The notes: generated by a model not told the origin, from the sequence alone. Numbered from the stretch's first letter, positions 20,091 through 30,313 are shown. The stretch: 64,000 bases of DNA from Lacinutrix sp. (GCF_029238095.1 NZ_JAQWGS010000002.1:45765-109764), one strand, 5' to 3'. Made by a program: numbers and translations.

Positions 20091-20383
20091 ACAAAATCTT
20101 TAATAATGGCAATTAAAGTGTTTGCATCTTGTTCTCCACTTTGTCTCCATTTCATTTCACCATCTTTATAAATAATTAAAGTAGGTAAACTTTTTACACG
20201 CAAAGCTTCAGATAATTCTTTGTTTTTATCAACATCAATTTTTATTACTCTAGCTTTATCACCAAGAGCAGCGGCAACATCACGAAGTACAGGATGCATA
20301 GCTGTTGATTGTTCATTCCATTCTGTAAAGAAATCTAGTAATACTGGAATGTTTACATCGATTAATTCTCCAAATTTTGACAT
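20087..20383 (-). CDS. Thioredoxin-fold protein lacking the active-site cysteines
   Basis: A 98-residue, single-domain thioredoxin fold without a signal peptide. The core order is that of thioredoxin: a central strand VLLDFFTEW, the helix HPVLRDVAAAL, the strand RVIKIDVDKN and the cis-proline loop SLPTLIIYKDGE (Pro67). The catalytic WCGPC is replaced by WNEQS (residues 22-26), and the protein contains no cysteine at all. It cannot do dithiol chemistry and more probably acts as a binding or chaperone-like protein. It stands alone, convergent with the deacetylase gene. Confidence 0.9.
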   Translation of the reverse strand: MSKFGELIDVNIPVLLDFFTEWNEQSTAMHPVLRDVAAALGDKARVIKIDVDKNKELSEALRVKSLPTLIIYKDGEMKWRQSGEQDANTLIAIIKDFV

Positions 20384-20470
20384 TTTTTAAAGTATTAGTT
20401 TAAAATGGTTAATGTAAATCTACAATTTTTTAACAACTTATAGATTTATCTTATTTAATTTAAGAAACAT

Positions 20471-21772
20471 TTAAACAACTTTCGTGCCTTTTTTAAGCGT
20501 AATAACTGTAACCTCTGGCCAAATACCAATACGACCCGGAAAAGCTAAATACCCAAAGCCTCTGTTTACATGTAAAAACTTACCTGCTTCTTCGTATAAT
20601 CCAGCCCACTTTGGATATCGGTATTTTACTGGACTCCATTTTATACCTAAAGATGGTACTTCTATACCAAACTGCATACCATGTGTATGTCCAGCTAAAG
20701 TTAAATGAATGTGTTTTTCAAAATCAATAATATTGGTTTCGTTGGTAATTAAATCATGGTTATTTCTATCATTCGTGTTAAGCTCCATTTTATCATAATC
20801 AAAATGCGATGGATCGTGAGACATTAATATATTAAAATCGTTTTCGCCAATAGATTTTGTAGCTTCTTTTAAGCTTCCGCGTTTAGGAAAATGCCGCGAT
20901 GCTCCCCAATTTTCAACACCAAGGATATTAATAGTTTGTCCGTTGCGTTCTATTTTTCGGTTATCGTTCATAATCAAATCAAAACCTATTTTACTATGCA
21001 CTTCTTCTAACTGACGTTGGTTTTCATTATTTAAAGCTTTATCATTACCATAAGCATAATAGCCATAATCATGGTTTCCCATAACAGCAAACTTGCCGTC
21101 TTTAGCTTCTAATTTTTTAAAAGTATCAATCCACTCATTCATCTCTTCAGCTTTAGTATTTACAATATCTCCTGTAAATAAAATGGCATCACTTTTTTGT
21201 TCATTAATTAAATCTATACCATAAGAGATTTTCTCTTTACTCTCAAGGCTTCCGGAGTGTATATCGCTAATTTGGGTAATCTTGTAACCATCGAAAGCGT
21301 CTGGTAAATCTTCAAAATGCAAAACATGATTTATTACTTTAAAATTATATTTCCCTTGGTAAATACCATAAATAAAAGAAGCAAACGGAATGGCTGCAAT
21401 ACCTAAAGCTATTTTAGATACAAAACCTCGTCTACTAGCTGAATATGCTATGTTATCTGGATTAGAGTTTGAAACTTTATTAATTAAAACCAAAACAGCT
21501 CTTAGTATGTCTTCGCCAAACATAAAGAGTAATAAAATTAATTTAGGAACAAAAATCCCAAATAAATATGCAAGAGCATAACCATGACTAATTGTAAATC
21601 TATCTGACCGTGAAAAACTAGAATAATGATAAATTAGATTTCCAAGTACAAAAAAACTAACAAACCAATAAATAGCATAAAACCAATAGTTTTTGGTAAT
21701 TGTTTTTACCGTTTGAAAGGCATAATAATCTAGTATTAATATAATTATGGAAATTATTATCCAACGTAACAT
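20471..21772 (-). CDS. Membrane-anchored metallophosphoesterase
   Basis: A 433-residue protein with four or five hydrophobic segments in the first 150 residues, followed by a calcineurin-like phosphoesterase domain. The metal-binding motifs are all present: ISDIHSGS, FTGDIVN, MGNHDYGYY, SHDPSH and AGHTHGMQFG. It resembles the YkuE/YaeI type, which includes UDP-diacylglucosamine and other lipid-linked pyrophosphatases, but the substrate cannot be told from sequence. It is downstream of the GH2 gene on the same strand with a 40-base gap, and I see no functional reason to place it in that operon. Confidence 0.92.
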   Translation of the reverse strand: MLRWIIISIIILILDYYAFQTVKTITKNYWFYAIYWFVSFFVLGNLIYHYSSFSRSDRFTISHGYALAYLFGIFVPKLILLLFMFGEDILRAVLVLINKVSNSNPDNIAYSASRRGFVSKIALGIAAIPFASFIYGIYQGKYNFKVINHVLHFEDLPDAFDGYKITQISDIHSGSLESKEKISYGIDLINEQKSDAILFTGDIVNTKAEEMNEWIDTFKKLEAKDGKFAVMGNHDYGYYAYGNDKALNNENQRQLEEVHSKIGFDLIMNDNRKIERNGQTINILGVENWGASRHFPKRGSLKEATKSIGENDFNILMSHDPSHFDYDKMELNTNDRNNHDLITNETNIIDFEKHIHLTLAGHTHGMQFGIEVPSLGIKWSPVKYRYPKWAGLYEEAGKFLHVNRGFGYLAFPGRIGIWPEVTVITLKKGTKVV

Positions 21773-21812
21773 ACAAGCAATTTTTTACAAATATATTAAT
21801 TGTAAAAGCGAC

Positions 21813-24287
21813 TTATCTTAGTAATTTGTTAAACGTTTTAATTTTTAAATCGTTAAGTAGAACTGATTCTGTTTTAAAGTGAATAACTTTGGTTTCATTT
21901 GGTAGTAAATCGAGAAAATTATCGCTAAAATGTCCTTTTTTATTTGAATACAAAAACACATCTTTTTGAAACACTTTTGAAGATAATGTAATAAAAAAGC
22001 CATCATCTGTTTTCATAATTTCACTTTTTATCTCTCCTTTTGGAAGTTCTAAGTGTTTAGGACTAACAAAATAATGTAATCGTGTTTGGTTATTAAATTT
22101 AGTAATTAAAACTGCATCCTTTTTATTAAATTCTAAACTGCGATAATTTATTATATAATCTCTGTTACTTGATAGTTTAGGCGCTTCAATATCTTTATTA
22201 ATACTCCAAATAGAATCGCCATTAAGTTTTCTTATTTCTACTTTTAAGTTTCCTTTTATGGGTTTTAAAAGGTCGTTAATTACAAAAACTTCAACTATAT
22301 TATCTTTAATCGTACTAGACACTAAAACATCTTCAAAACTACGTTTTACACTATAATGTAAAGCTTTCCAGTTACCAAAATAATCAATACTAGACCAAGA
22401 GGTTACTGGCCAGCAATCGTTTAATTGCCAATATAAAGTTCCCATATTATATGGTTTTGCTCGACGTTGTGCTTCTATTCCCATAGTGATACCATGTGCT
22501 TGCAATAACTGGCTTACGTAAACATAATCTTCGTCGTTATCTGGAATAGGAAAATCACGTTCCATGTAATTTTTAATTATTGAAAAACCTCGTGCGTGTT
22601 TTTGATGCGTTGAAAATGCCTTTGAAGTAATTGAAATACTATCATTTCCGTTTATATATTTTATAGCTTCGTAACTAGGAAACGACTGGAATCCAAACTC
22701 ACTCATAAAACGTGGTACGTTTTCCTGCAGATGCTCAAAAGGATACTCGTCATGCCAAATCCACCAATCGTGTGCATCACCTTCTGTCTTGTATTTTGGA
22801 TTGCCACGACCATAACTTGGTGACGATTGCCAATAGTCTGTATCAGAATTTTGAGCTACAATTTTTGGTAAAATAGTATCGAATACTTTTAAATAATTAT
22901 TCCAGATTTCTTTTTTCTCATCTTCACTTCTACCACTTTGCCAGCCCCAAAGATGCCATCCTTCGCTACTTTCATTATTGCCACACCACAAGGCGATACT
23001 TGGGTGATTTTGTAGGCGTTTTACCTGTTGCTCTGCTTCAATTTTTACGTTTTCTAAAAAGGCCTCATCTCCAGGATACATGGCACAAGCGAACATAAAA
23101 TCTTGCCAAACTAAAATGCCTTTTTCGTCACATAAATTGTAGAAAATGTCGTTTTCATAAATGCCTCCACCCCAAACACGAAGCATATTCATATTAGCAT
23201 CAACAACATCGTTTAATAACTTTTTGTAATCCTCTTCTTTTACTTGATTTTGAAAACTGTTTTGCGGAATATAGTTAGCACCTTTTGTGTAAACTGGCAC
23301 GTCGTTTACTTTAAAATAAAAAGATTTGCCAATGCTATCTTTTTCAGAAACTAACTCTATTGTACGCAACCCTTTTTTTACTGAAACACTATCTAAAACG
23401 GTTTTACCATCTTTAACAACAACTTTAATATCGTATAAATAAGGCTTACCTAGATTATGTGGCCACCATTTTTTTGGGTTTTTAATTTTAATTTTTGTTA
23501 GCCATGTATATCCTTTATAAATTTCATTGGACTGTTTATTTCGATTCTCATTTATATAAACTTCGTAAGTTAAATTTTTATCTAATTTAACATTAGAAAT
23601 TTTGCTAATCTCAACCAATAACTCCGCATTTGAATCGCTTAATGCTAGCTGTTTAATCTTTATATTTTCAATTTTAAAATCATCCCAAGCCACCAGCTCA
23701 ATAGGTTTCGAAATTCCTGATGTTATAAAATTTGGTGCCCAATCCCAACCATAAGTAAATTGTGCTTTCCTCGTAAAAATACGATTACCTTCTGGTAATT
23801 GATACGATAGTTTAGCTTTTGCTTTCTCTTCTACTTTATTTGTGTTTTCGAAAATGATTTTTAATTCGTTTTCAGCTTTTAAAATGGGTTTTACGTCTAC
23901 TTTATAAGTTCTAAACGCATTGTTGCTCTTTAAAATTAAACTATCGTTTAAATAGACTTGAGCATAGGTGTCTAATCCATTAAAATTGAGCTCTAAGTGA
24001 TTTCTATCGCGTGTATTTTCATGTACACTAAAATTGGTTTTATACTCCCAATCTGCTTCAGAAATCCATTGCAAATCTTCTTCATTATTTGCAACAAATG
24101 GATCTTTAATTTTCTTGTTTTTAAATAAATCCATATGCACTTCTCCTGGAACTTCGGCGACTAACCAAGTTGTCTCATTTACATTTTTAAAAACCCAGTT
24201 TTGAGAGAGTTCTATTGTGGTTGGGACACTTTCGTTTTTACATGAAAAGCAAATAATTATTAAGAAGAAAACTATAATTTTATTCAT
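21813..24287 (-). CDS. GH2 beta-mannosidase, lipoprotein
   Basis: An 824-residue glycoside hydrolase family 2 enzyme. The signal FFLIIICFSC gives a lipidated Cys16. A sugar-binding domain (residues 25-190) and an immunoglobulin-like domain precede the catalytic barrel, where the acid/base is Glu439 in WCGNNES and the nucleophile is Glu530 in FMSEFGFQS. The motif NMLRVWGGGIYE and the spacing of the two Glu residues are those of beta-mannosidases rather than beta-galactosidases. In N-glycan breakdown it would remove the core beta-1,4-mannose. Its start overlaps the 3' end of cutC by 8 bases. Confidence 0.93.
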   Translation of the reverse strand: MNKIIVFFLIIICFSCKNESVPTTIELSQNWVFKNVNETTWLVAEVPGEVHMDLFKNKKIKDPFVANNEEDLQWISEADWEYKTNFSVHENTRDRNHLELNFNGLDTYAQVYLNDSLILKSNNAFRTYKVDVKPILKAENELKIIFENTNKVEEKAKAKLSYQLPEGNRIFTRKAQFTYGWDWAPNFITSGISKPIELVAWDDFKIENIKIKQLALSDSNAELLVEISKISNVKLDKNLTYEVYINENRNKQSNEIYKGYTWLTKIKIKNPKKWWPHNLGKPYLYDIKVVVKDGKTVLDSVSVKKGLRTIELVSEKDSIGKSFYFKVNDVPVYTKGANYIPQNSFQNQVKEEDYKKLLNDVVDANMNMLRVWGGGIYENDIFYNLCDEKGILVWQDFMFACAMYPGDEAFLENVKIEAEQQVKRLQNHPSIALWCGNNESSEGWHLWGWQSGRSEDEKKEIWNNYLKVFDTILPKIVAQNSDTDYWQSSPSYGRGNPKYKTEGDAHDWWIWHDEYPFEHLQENVPRFMSEFGFQSFPSYEAIKYINGNDSISITSKAFSTHQKHARGFSIIKNYMERDFPIPDNDEDYVYVSQLLQAHGITMGIEAQRRAKPYNMGTLYWQLNDCWPVTSWSSIDYFGNWKALHYSVKRSFEDVLVSSTIKDNIVEVFVINDLLKPIKGNLKVEIRKLNGDSIWSINKDIEAPKLSSNRDYIINYRSLEFNKKDAVLITKFNNQTRLHYFVSPKHLELPKGEIKSEIMKTDDGFFITLSSKVFQKDVFLYSNKKGHFSDNFLDLLPNETKVIHFKTESVLLNDLKIKTFNKLLR

Positions 24288-25014
24288 TTTTTAGATTGCA
24301 TAAAAGTTCTTTTATTTTTTCTGAATTTGAAACTGCCAAATGTGTTTCTTTAAAGTGCTTTTTACTGTTCATTGAAATAATTGGTGATTCGTTTAATTTT
24401 TCTAGTTTTGTTAAAGACGCATGAATCTCTGTAAATCCTTCATCTCTAAATAGTATAGCATTTTCAACCGAAACACCTCCTCCTGGAAGAATAACAATTT
24501 TATTTTCAGCTTTAATTTTTAGGCTTTTTAAAATTTCAATTCCTTTTTCTGCTGAAACACTTTGTCCTGAAGTTAATATTCTTTGCACTCCTAGGTCTAT
24601 TAATTCATGTAAAGCTTCTTCAGGATTTGGTGTCCAATCGAAAGCACGATGAAAGGTAAATTGCAATGGTTTAGCAAGTTCTACTAATACTTTTGTTCTT
24701 TTTATGTCTATTGTATTATCTGCATTTAAAACACCTGAAACTACACCAGAAAAACCTAAATCTTTACAGAGCTTAATATTGCTTTTCATAATTTCAAACT
24801 CAGTATTTGAATAGGTAAAGTTTCCACTTCGTGGTCGAATTAGCACAAAGGTTTCAATAGATAAATTTTCTGAAACTTGTTTCAATAAACCGTAATTTGG
24901 AGTGATGCCACCAACGGCTAATTCACTACACAATTCAATACGATGTGCTCCTGCATCTTGCGCATTTTTTGCAGATTGGTAACTGTTGGTACAGATTTCT
25001 AGTTTCATAATCAT
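24280..25014 (-). CDS. cutC: CutC-family TIM-barrel protein
   Basis: The family signatures are clear: KLEICTNS at the start, GAHRIELCSELAVGGITPNY, LIRPRSGNFTYSNTE, FTFHRAFD, RILTSGQSVSAEKG and ILPGGGVS. CutC was named for copper homeostasis, but its biochemical role is unsettled. Here its ATG overlaps the TGA of the GH20 gene (ATGA), and its own end overlaps the start of the GH2 gene by 8 bases, so it is translationally tied to glycan enzymes. A second ATG two codons later could be used instead. No metal-binding sequence beyond the family core is visible. Confidence 0.93.
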   Translation of the reverse strand: MIMKLEICTNSYQSAKNAQDAGAHRIELCSELAVGGITPNYGLLKQVSENLSIETFVLIRPRSGNFTYSNTEFEIMKSNIKLCKDLGFSGVVSGVLNADNTIDIKRTKVLVELAKPLQFTFHRAFDWTPNPEEALHELIDLGVQRILTSGQSVSAEKGIEILKSLKIKAENKIVILPGGGVSVENAILFRDEGFTEIHASLTKLEKLNESPIISMNSKKHFKETHLAVSNSEKIKELLCNLKNE

Positions 25015-27335
25015 TTTACAATTATCTCGTCTATAAACGTCCAAGCTTTATGTCCTGCTCCTTGTTTGCCTTCTGGAATTATTCCATAATTAGGGATTTT
25101 CATCTTTATGTATCTGTATTTCATTTCTGCCTTATTTTCCCAATTAAAACTTTCTTTAAAAATTCTCATAAGCTTATTTTCTGATTGAGAAATTGGAATC
25201 ATTCTGTAAATATTATCTTCGTAATATTCATTTGACTCTGCTAAAGTCAATATTTCTATAAATTTTGGTGCATAAATCCACTGACCTGGCGAATGAAAAA
25301 ACCTTCCACTTATTGACTCAATATTCATTTCTTCACCTAAATCGATTGTGATTTCTAAATCCTCACCAGAAAACCCTAACCATTCTTTATCTCCATAACG
25401 TGTATTACTCCCTTTTATACCATTTATTAATCCTGATGCACCACTTCCTGGATAAGATGTATTAAGTTTTGTGTTTATTGTAATTTTTTTTCCTGTGGCT
25501 TTATGTAGATTAATTTTTTGAGCAAATGTTTTTCCTAATTTTTCTTTAGAATTAAAAACACTTGCTTTAATTGTAACTTTTTTGGTTACCAAAATTGGAT
25601 TAGTATAAATTTTTGACTCTATATTTGGCTCAGATTCGTCTAAAGTAAACCTAATATCTTTTCCTTTTGAAGCTGTTTTCATTTGATAGAAAATGGCATC
25701 CTCTTTTGTTATAACTTTACCTTCAATTTCAAATAAATGATTAGCATAATTAATATCTAAAGCCTCTAGTCTCTTATGAAAATGTTCTACTCTTGGAACA
25801 AATTCTTCATAATTCCTTCCTTTAGCACTAGACCATACCACTTCACTTAGTGCCAAAATTCTCGGAAAAACCATATACTCCACTTGTTGTGATGTTGGCA
25901 TGTATTCTGTCCAAACATTGCCTTGAGCGCCAAGTACATAATTAGCTTCTTCAAATGTTAATTCTTCTGGAATAGGACTGAAATTATACACTTTTTCTAA
26001 TGGTAAAAAACCACCAATGGCCAATGGCTCTTCTTCGTTTTCAGATTGATAGTGGTCAAAATAACAATGAGAACCTGGTGTTAAAATAACATGATGCTTT
26101 TGTTTTGCAGCTTCTATTGCACCATTAAATCCTCGCCAAGACATGACAGTGGCATTTGGCGCTAAACCGCCTTCTAGAATTTCGTCCCAACCAATAATTT
26201 GTCTGCCTTTACTGTTTAAATATTTTTCTACACGTGTAATAAAGTAGCTCTGCAATTCGTGCTCATCTTTTAAACCTTCGTCTTTAATACGTTGTTGACA
26301 ATTACTACAGTTTGTCCATCTTGTTTTTGGTGCTTCGTCGCCTCCAATATGAATATACTTACTAGGAAATAACTCTAAAACCTCATCAAGAACGTTTTCA
26401 ATAAAAGTGAAAGTCTCGTCTTTGGAACAATAAATCTCTTCAAAAACGCCCCATTTATTTGCGACTTTAACTTGTTGACCTGTACATCCTAATTCTGGAT
26501 ACGCAGCAATGGCTGCTTGTGAATGTCCTGGTAATTCAATCTCTGGAATAATTGTAATATTACGATTGTTAGCATATTTTACTATATCTTTAATTTGTTC
26601 TTGTGTATAAAAACCTCCATATCTTTTACCATCAAACTCTTGTGGTTGTGTATTATAATGCCCAATTAAAGTTTCGTCTCTAAATGAAGCAACTTCTGTT
26701 AGTTTTGGATATTTTTTAATTTCTAAACGCCAACCTTGATCTTCGGTTAAATGCCAGTGAAACGTATTCATTTTTAGCATAGCAAGTGCATCTATATATT
26801 TTTTAATAAAATCTATAGAAAATAAATGTCTACCAACATCTAAATGCATACCACGATATTTAAATTGTGGTTCGTCTTCAATTTTTAAACATTGAATTGT
26901 GATTTGCTTTTTAGTGAATGTTCTGTTCTCTAAAGCTTCTGGTAATAATTGTCTTAAAGATTGTACCGCGTAAAAAGCACCTTGATCTGTTTTAGCAGAT
27001 ATTATAATTGTTTCAGGAGAAATATCTAGTTTGTAACCTTCAATATTAGTTATTGTTTCATCACGTATAAATTGAATACTATTTGAAGCAATATTAGTTT
27101 CAGAGACTTTCAAATTAAAATCTGATAGATATTCTATTAGAAATTTAGAAGATACTTTAAAGTTTTGATTTGTTATTATTTGTGTTTCATTAGATAGTTT
27201 AAACTCGCCTTCTAGAATTTCTTGATTTAAAGGCTTAGGAATAATTTGTGGTGCAATCGCTTTTTCAAAATTTTTAGTACAAGCAGTAGTAATAAATAGT
27301 AAAAGAAAAAAAGGTAGCAGTTTTGTGAATTTCAT
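25011..27335 (-). CDS. GH20 beta-N-acetylhexosaminidase, lipoprotein
   Basis: A 774-residue exported enzyme with a lipoprotein signal (LLLFITTAC). A GH20 N-terminal domain (residues 30-150) leads into the catalytic barrel with HIGGDEAPKTRW, where Asp333-Glu334 are the assisting and acid/base residues of substrate-assisted catalysis. GMHLDVGRH and WHLTEDQGWR are also family motifs. Behind the barrel lie a chitobiase-type C-terminal segment and a discoidin-like domain ending FIDEIIVK, nearly the same ending as the GH92 enzyme next door. It should remove terminal beta-GlcNAc. First gene of the minus-strand arm. Confidence 0.95.
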   Translation of the reverse strand: MKFTKLLPFFLLLFITTACTKNFEKAIAPQIIPKPLNQEILEGEFKLSNETQIITNQNFKVSSKFLIEYLSDFNLKVSETNIASNSIQFIRDETITNIEGYKLDISPETIIISAKTDQGAFYAVQSLRQLLPEALENRTFTKKQITIQCLKIEDEPQFKYRGMHLDVGRHLFSIDFIKKYIDALAMLKMNTFHWHLTEDQGWRLEIKKYPKLTEVASFRDETLIGHYNTQPQEFDGKRYGGFYTQEQIKDIVKYANNRNITIIPEIELPGHSQAAIAAYPELGCTGQQVKVANKWGVFEEIYCSKDETFTFIENVLDEVLELFPSKYIHIGGDEAPKTRWTNCSNCQQRIKDEGLKDEHELQSYFITRVEKYLNSKGRQIIGWDEILEGGLAPNATVMSWRGFNGAIEAAKQKHHVILTPGSHCYFDHYQSENEEEPLAIGGFLPLEKVYNFSPIPEELTFEEANYVLGAQGNVWTEYMPTSQQVEYMVFPRILALSEVVWSSAKGRNYEEFVPRVEHFHKRLEALDINYANHLFEIEGKVITKEDAIFYQMKTASKGKDIRFTLDESEPNIESKIYTNPILVTKKVTIKASVFNSKEKLGKTFAQKINLHKATGKKITINTKLNTSYPGSGASGLINGIKGSNTRYGDKEWLGFSGEDLEITIDLGEEMNIESISGRFFHSPGQWIYAPKFIEILTLAESNEYYEDNIYRMIPISQSENKLMRIFKESFNWENKAEMKYRYIKMKIPNYGIIPEGKQGAGHKAWTFIDEIIVK

Positions 27336-27376
27336 TTTAGTATATTAGATGCTTAAATTTAGTAATCTATTCTTTA

Positions 27377-30313
27377 ATGAGAAACTTAATTGTAAGCCTT
27401 TTTTGTACATTCCTAATAATTTCAAGCTGTAAAGAGAAACAGGAACAAAATCCAGCAGTAAAAGACCAATCTTTAATTAACTATGTTAATCCGTTTATTG
27501 GTACAGGTGGACATGGCCATACTTATCCTGGAGCAACAATGCCTTTTGGCATGATGCAACTAAGTCCAGATACACGTTTAGACGGTTGGGATGGTTGCTC
27601 TGGTTACCATTATAGCGACAATGAAATTTATGGTTTTTCACACACTCACCTAAGTGGAACTGGTGTTAGTGATTATGGAGACATTTTAATAATGCCAACC
27701 AACGCACAAGTTTTTAATAATGGAGCAGATGGAGAACAAGGATACAAATCTAAATTCTCACACGACAATGAAGTTGCCGAACCAGGATTTTACAAAGTAC
27801 ATTTAGACGATACAGATATAAGTGTTGAACTGACTGTTTCTAAGCGTAGCGGAATTCACAAATATCAATTTCCTTCTGCTGAAAATCAATTTGCCATTGT
27901 AGATTTAGTTCATAGAGACAAGGTTCTAGATGCTGAAATTGAAAAAATCTCTGAAACTGAAATTGTTGGTTATCGCTTTTCTGATGCTTGGGCAAAAGAC
28001 CAACGTTTATTCTTCGTTATTAAAACATCTCATGCCTTTAACGATGTGTTGCAATCTCCACCAAAATTTGGAGAACCAGGAGCTCAAAAAATTGCTTTAA
28101 ATTTTAAAAACCCAAATAACGAACCTGTTTACATTAAAGTTGGCATTAGTGCTGTAGACATTGAAGGTGCTAGAAAAAATCTAGAAGGCGAAATAGGAAA
28201 TCAAACTTTTGAACAGGTAAAAAAAAACGCTCAAGATTTTTGGGAAAAACAATTAGAAAAAATAGTTATTGAAAGCGATAATAAAGATTATAAAACCAAT
28301 TTCTATTCGTCGATGTATCATGTGGCTTTAGCTCCAAATTTATATCAAGATGTCGATGGACGTTATCGTGGTATGGATTTAAAAATCCATGAAGCCAAAG
28401 ATTTCGACTATTACACTGTGTTTTCACTTTGGGATACCTATCGTGCAGCACATCCTTTATATACAATTATAGAACAGGACAAAACAAACGATTTTATAAA
28501 CACCTTTTTAGCAAAATACGACGAAGGTGGTATTATGCCTATTTGGGATTTAAGCGCAAATTATACAGGCTGTATGATTGGTTATCATGCCGTTCCTGTA
28601 ATATCTGATGCTTACTTAAAAGGAATTCGTGGTTATGATTCTGAAAAAGCTCTAGAAGCTATGATGCACAGTGCCACTCGAGATAAACTAGGCTTAAAAA
28701 GCTATAAAGATCTTGGGTTTATTCCTGTGGAGGAAGAAAGCGAATCTGTTTCTAAAACTTTAGAATATGCTTATGATGATTGGACCATTGCTGAAATGGC
28801 AAAAGCCATGAATAAAAAAGAGATTTATAAAGATTATACCCAAAGAGCACAAAATTATAAGAACGTGTTTGATCCAGAAACTCAATTCATGCGTGGTCGT
28901 TTTCGTAATACTTGGTTTGCTCCTTTTGATCCATACGAAGTTAATTTTAATTACACTGAAGCCAATTCGTGGCAATACAGCTTTTACGTACCTCAAGACA
29001 TTTCTGGCTTTATAAATTTATTAAGCGGAAAAGATAAACTGGAAGCCAATCTCGATAAATTGTTTGTTGCAGAAGCTGAAACTTCTGGCAGAAATCAAGC
29101 TGATATTACTGGTTTAATTGGGCAATATGCGCATGGAAACGAACCGAGTCATCATATGGCTTACTTATATAATTTCGTTAATAAACCACACAAAACTCAA
29201 GAGAAAGTACACCAAATTTTAACCGAATTATATACCAATACTCCAGATGGAATTTCTGGAAATGAGGATTGCGGACAAATGAGTGCTTGGTACATTTTTA
29301 GCTCACTTGGCTTCTATCCTGTGACTCCAGGAAGTAACCAATACATTATAGGAACGCCTTTATTTAAAAAAGCGACTTTTAACCTAGAAAATGGAAAACA
29401 ATTTACAGTTGAAGCAGAAAATTTAAGCAACACAAACCTCTATATTGAATCTGCCAGATTAAATGGAGAACCATTATACCAATCTTTTATTTCTCATCAA
29501 GATATTATGAAAGGTGGTACATTACATTTTATAATGAAAGGCTCTGCATCAGATTGGGCAACACGAGATATTGATGTACCACAAACTAAAATTGAAAATC
29601 ATCTTATAGTTACACCTCCATTTATTTCGAAAGGAAAAACCGCATTTAAAGGAGAGACAGAGGTTGAATTACAAAACAACACAAAAGACGCTTCAATATA
29701 TTATTCTAAAAACAATACTGACTACAAAAAATACGAAAAGCCTTTTATAATTTCTGAAGCGCAATCGTTAGAAGTATATTCAGAATTGAACGGAATAAAA
29801 AGCAAAATAATAACTACAAACTTCTTTAAAATTGATCCTAACTTATCTATAACATTGGATACAGAATTTGCAAATCAATACAATGCTGGAGGAAACAATG
29901 CGCTTATTGATGGTATTTTAGGTACTCCAGATTTTAGAACAGGAACTTGGCAAGGCTACTTTGACTCAGATTTAATTGCAACAGTAGATTTAGGAAGTAG
30001 TAAACCTGTAAATACAATTAAAGTTAATTTTTTACAAGACCAACGCTCTTGGATTTTTCTACCTACTGAAGTTTCCTGTTTGGGTTCTAATGATGGTATA
30101 AATTTCTCGTTAATTGATGGAATTAGAAAAATGAATAACTCTCTAGCATCTGAAAACACAGAAATTAAAACGGCTTATTTTAAACAAGTTGCTAGACAAT
30201 ATCGTTACATAAAAATAGCTGCAAAAAAACTAGGCGAACTTCCAGAATGGCATTTAGGCTATAAACACGATGGAAGAAGCTGGTTATTTGTTGATGAAAT
30301 TATAGTAAAATAA
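27377..30313 (+). CDS. GH92 alpha-mannosidase, lipoprotein
   Basis: A 978-residue calcium-dependent exo-alpha-mannosidase of family GH92, lipidated at the Cys in IISSC. The N-terminal domain shows YVNPFIGTGGHGHTYPGAT and FSHTHLSGTG. The catalytic domain shows GQYAHGNEPSHHMAYLYNF and GISGNEDCGQMSAWY, all hallmarks of GH92. A chitobiase-like segment and a discoidin-like C-terminal domain follow (from about residue 800). It would strip alpha-mannose from high-mannose N-glycans. It is transcribed divergently from GH20 across a 41-base gap that must hold both promoters. Confidence 0.95.
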   Translation: MRNLIVSLFCTFLIISSCKEKQEQNPAVKDQSLINYVNPFIGTGGHGHTYPGATMPFGMMQLSPDTRLDGWDGCSGYHYSDNEIYGFSHTHLSGTGVSDYGDILIMPTNAQVFNNGADGEQGYKSKFSHDNEVAEPGFYKVHLDDTDISVELTVSKRSGIHKYQFPSAENQFAIVDLVHRDKVLDAEIEKISETEIVGYRFSDAWAKDQRLFFVIKTSHAFNDVLQSPPKFGEPGAQKIALNFKNPNNEPVYIKVGISAVDIEGARKNLEGEIGNQTFEQVKKNAQDFWEKQLEKIVIESDNKDYKTNFYSSMYHVALAPNLYQDVDGRYRGMDLKIHEAKDFDYYTVFSLWDTYRAAHPLYTIIEQDKTNDFINTFLAKYDEGGIMPIWDLSANYTGCMIGYHAVPVISDAYLKGIRGYDSEKALEAMMHSATRDKLGLKSYKDLGFIPVEEESESVSKTLEYAYDDWTIAEMAKAMNKKEIYKDYTQRAQNYKNVFDPETQFMRGRFRNTWFAPFDPYEVNFNYTEANSWQYSFYVPQDISGFINLLSGKDKLEANLDKLFVAEAETSGRNQADITGLIGQYAHGNEPSHHMAYLYNFVNKPHKTQEKVHQILTELYTNTPDGISGNEDCGQMSAWYIFSSLGFYPVTPGSNQYIIGTPLFKKATFNLENGKQFTVEAENLSNTNLYIESARLNGEPLYQSFISHQDIMKGGTLHFIMKGSASDWATRDIDVPQTKIENHLIVTPPFISKGKTAFKGETEVELQNNTKDASIYYSKNNTDYKKYEKPFIISEAQSLEVYSELNGIKSKIITTNFFKIDPNLSITLDTEFANQYNAGGNNALIDGILGTPDFRTGTWQGYFDSDLIATVDLGSSKPVNTIKVNFLQDQRSWIFLPTEVSCLGSNDGINFSLIDGIRKMNNSLASENTEIKTAYFKQVARQYRYIKIAAKKLGELPEWHLGYKHDGRSWLFVDEIIVK

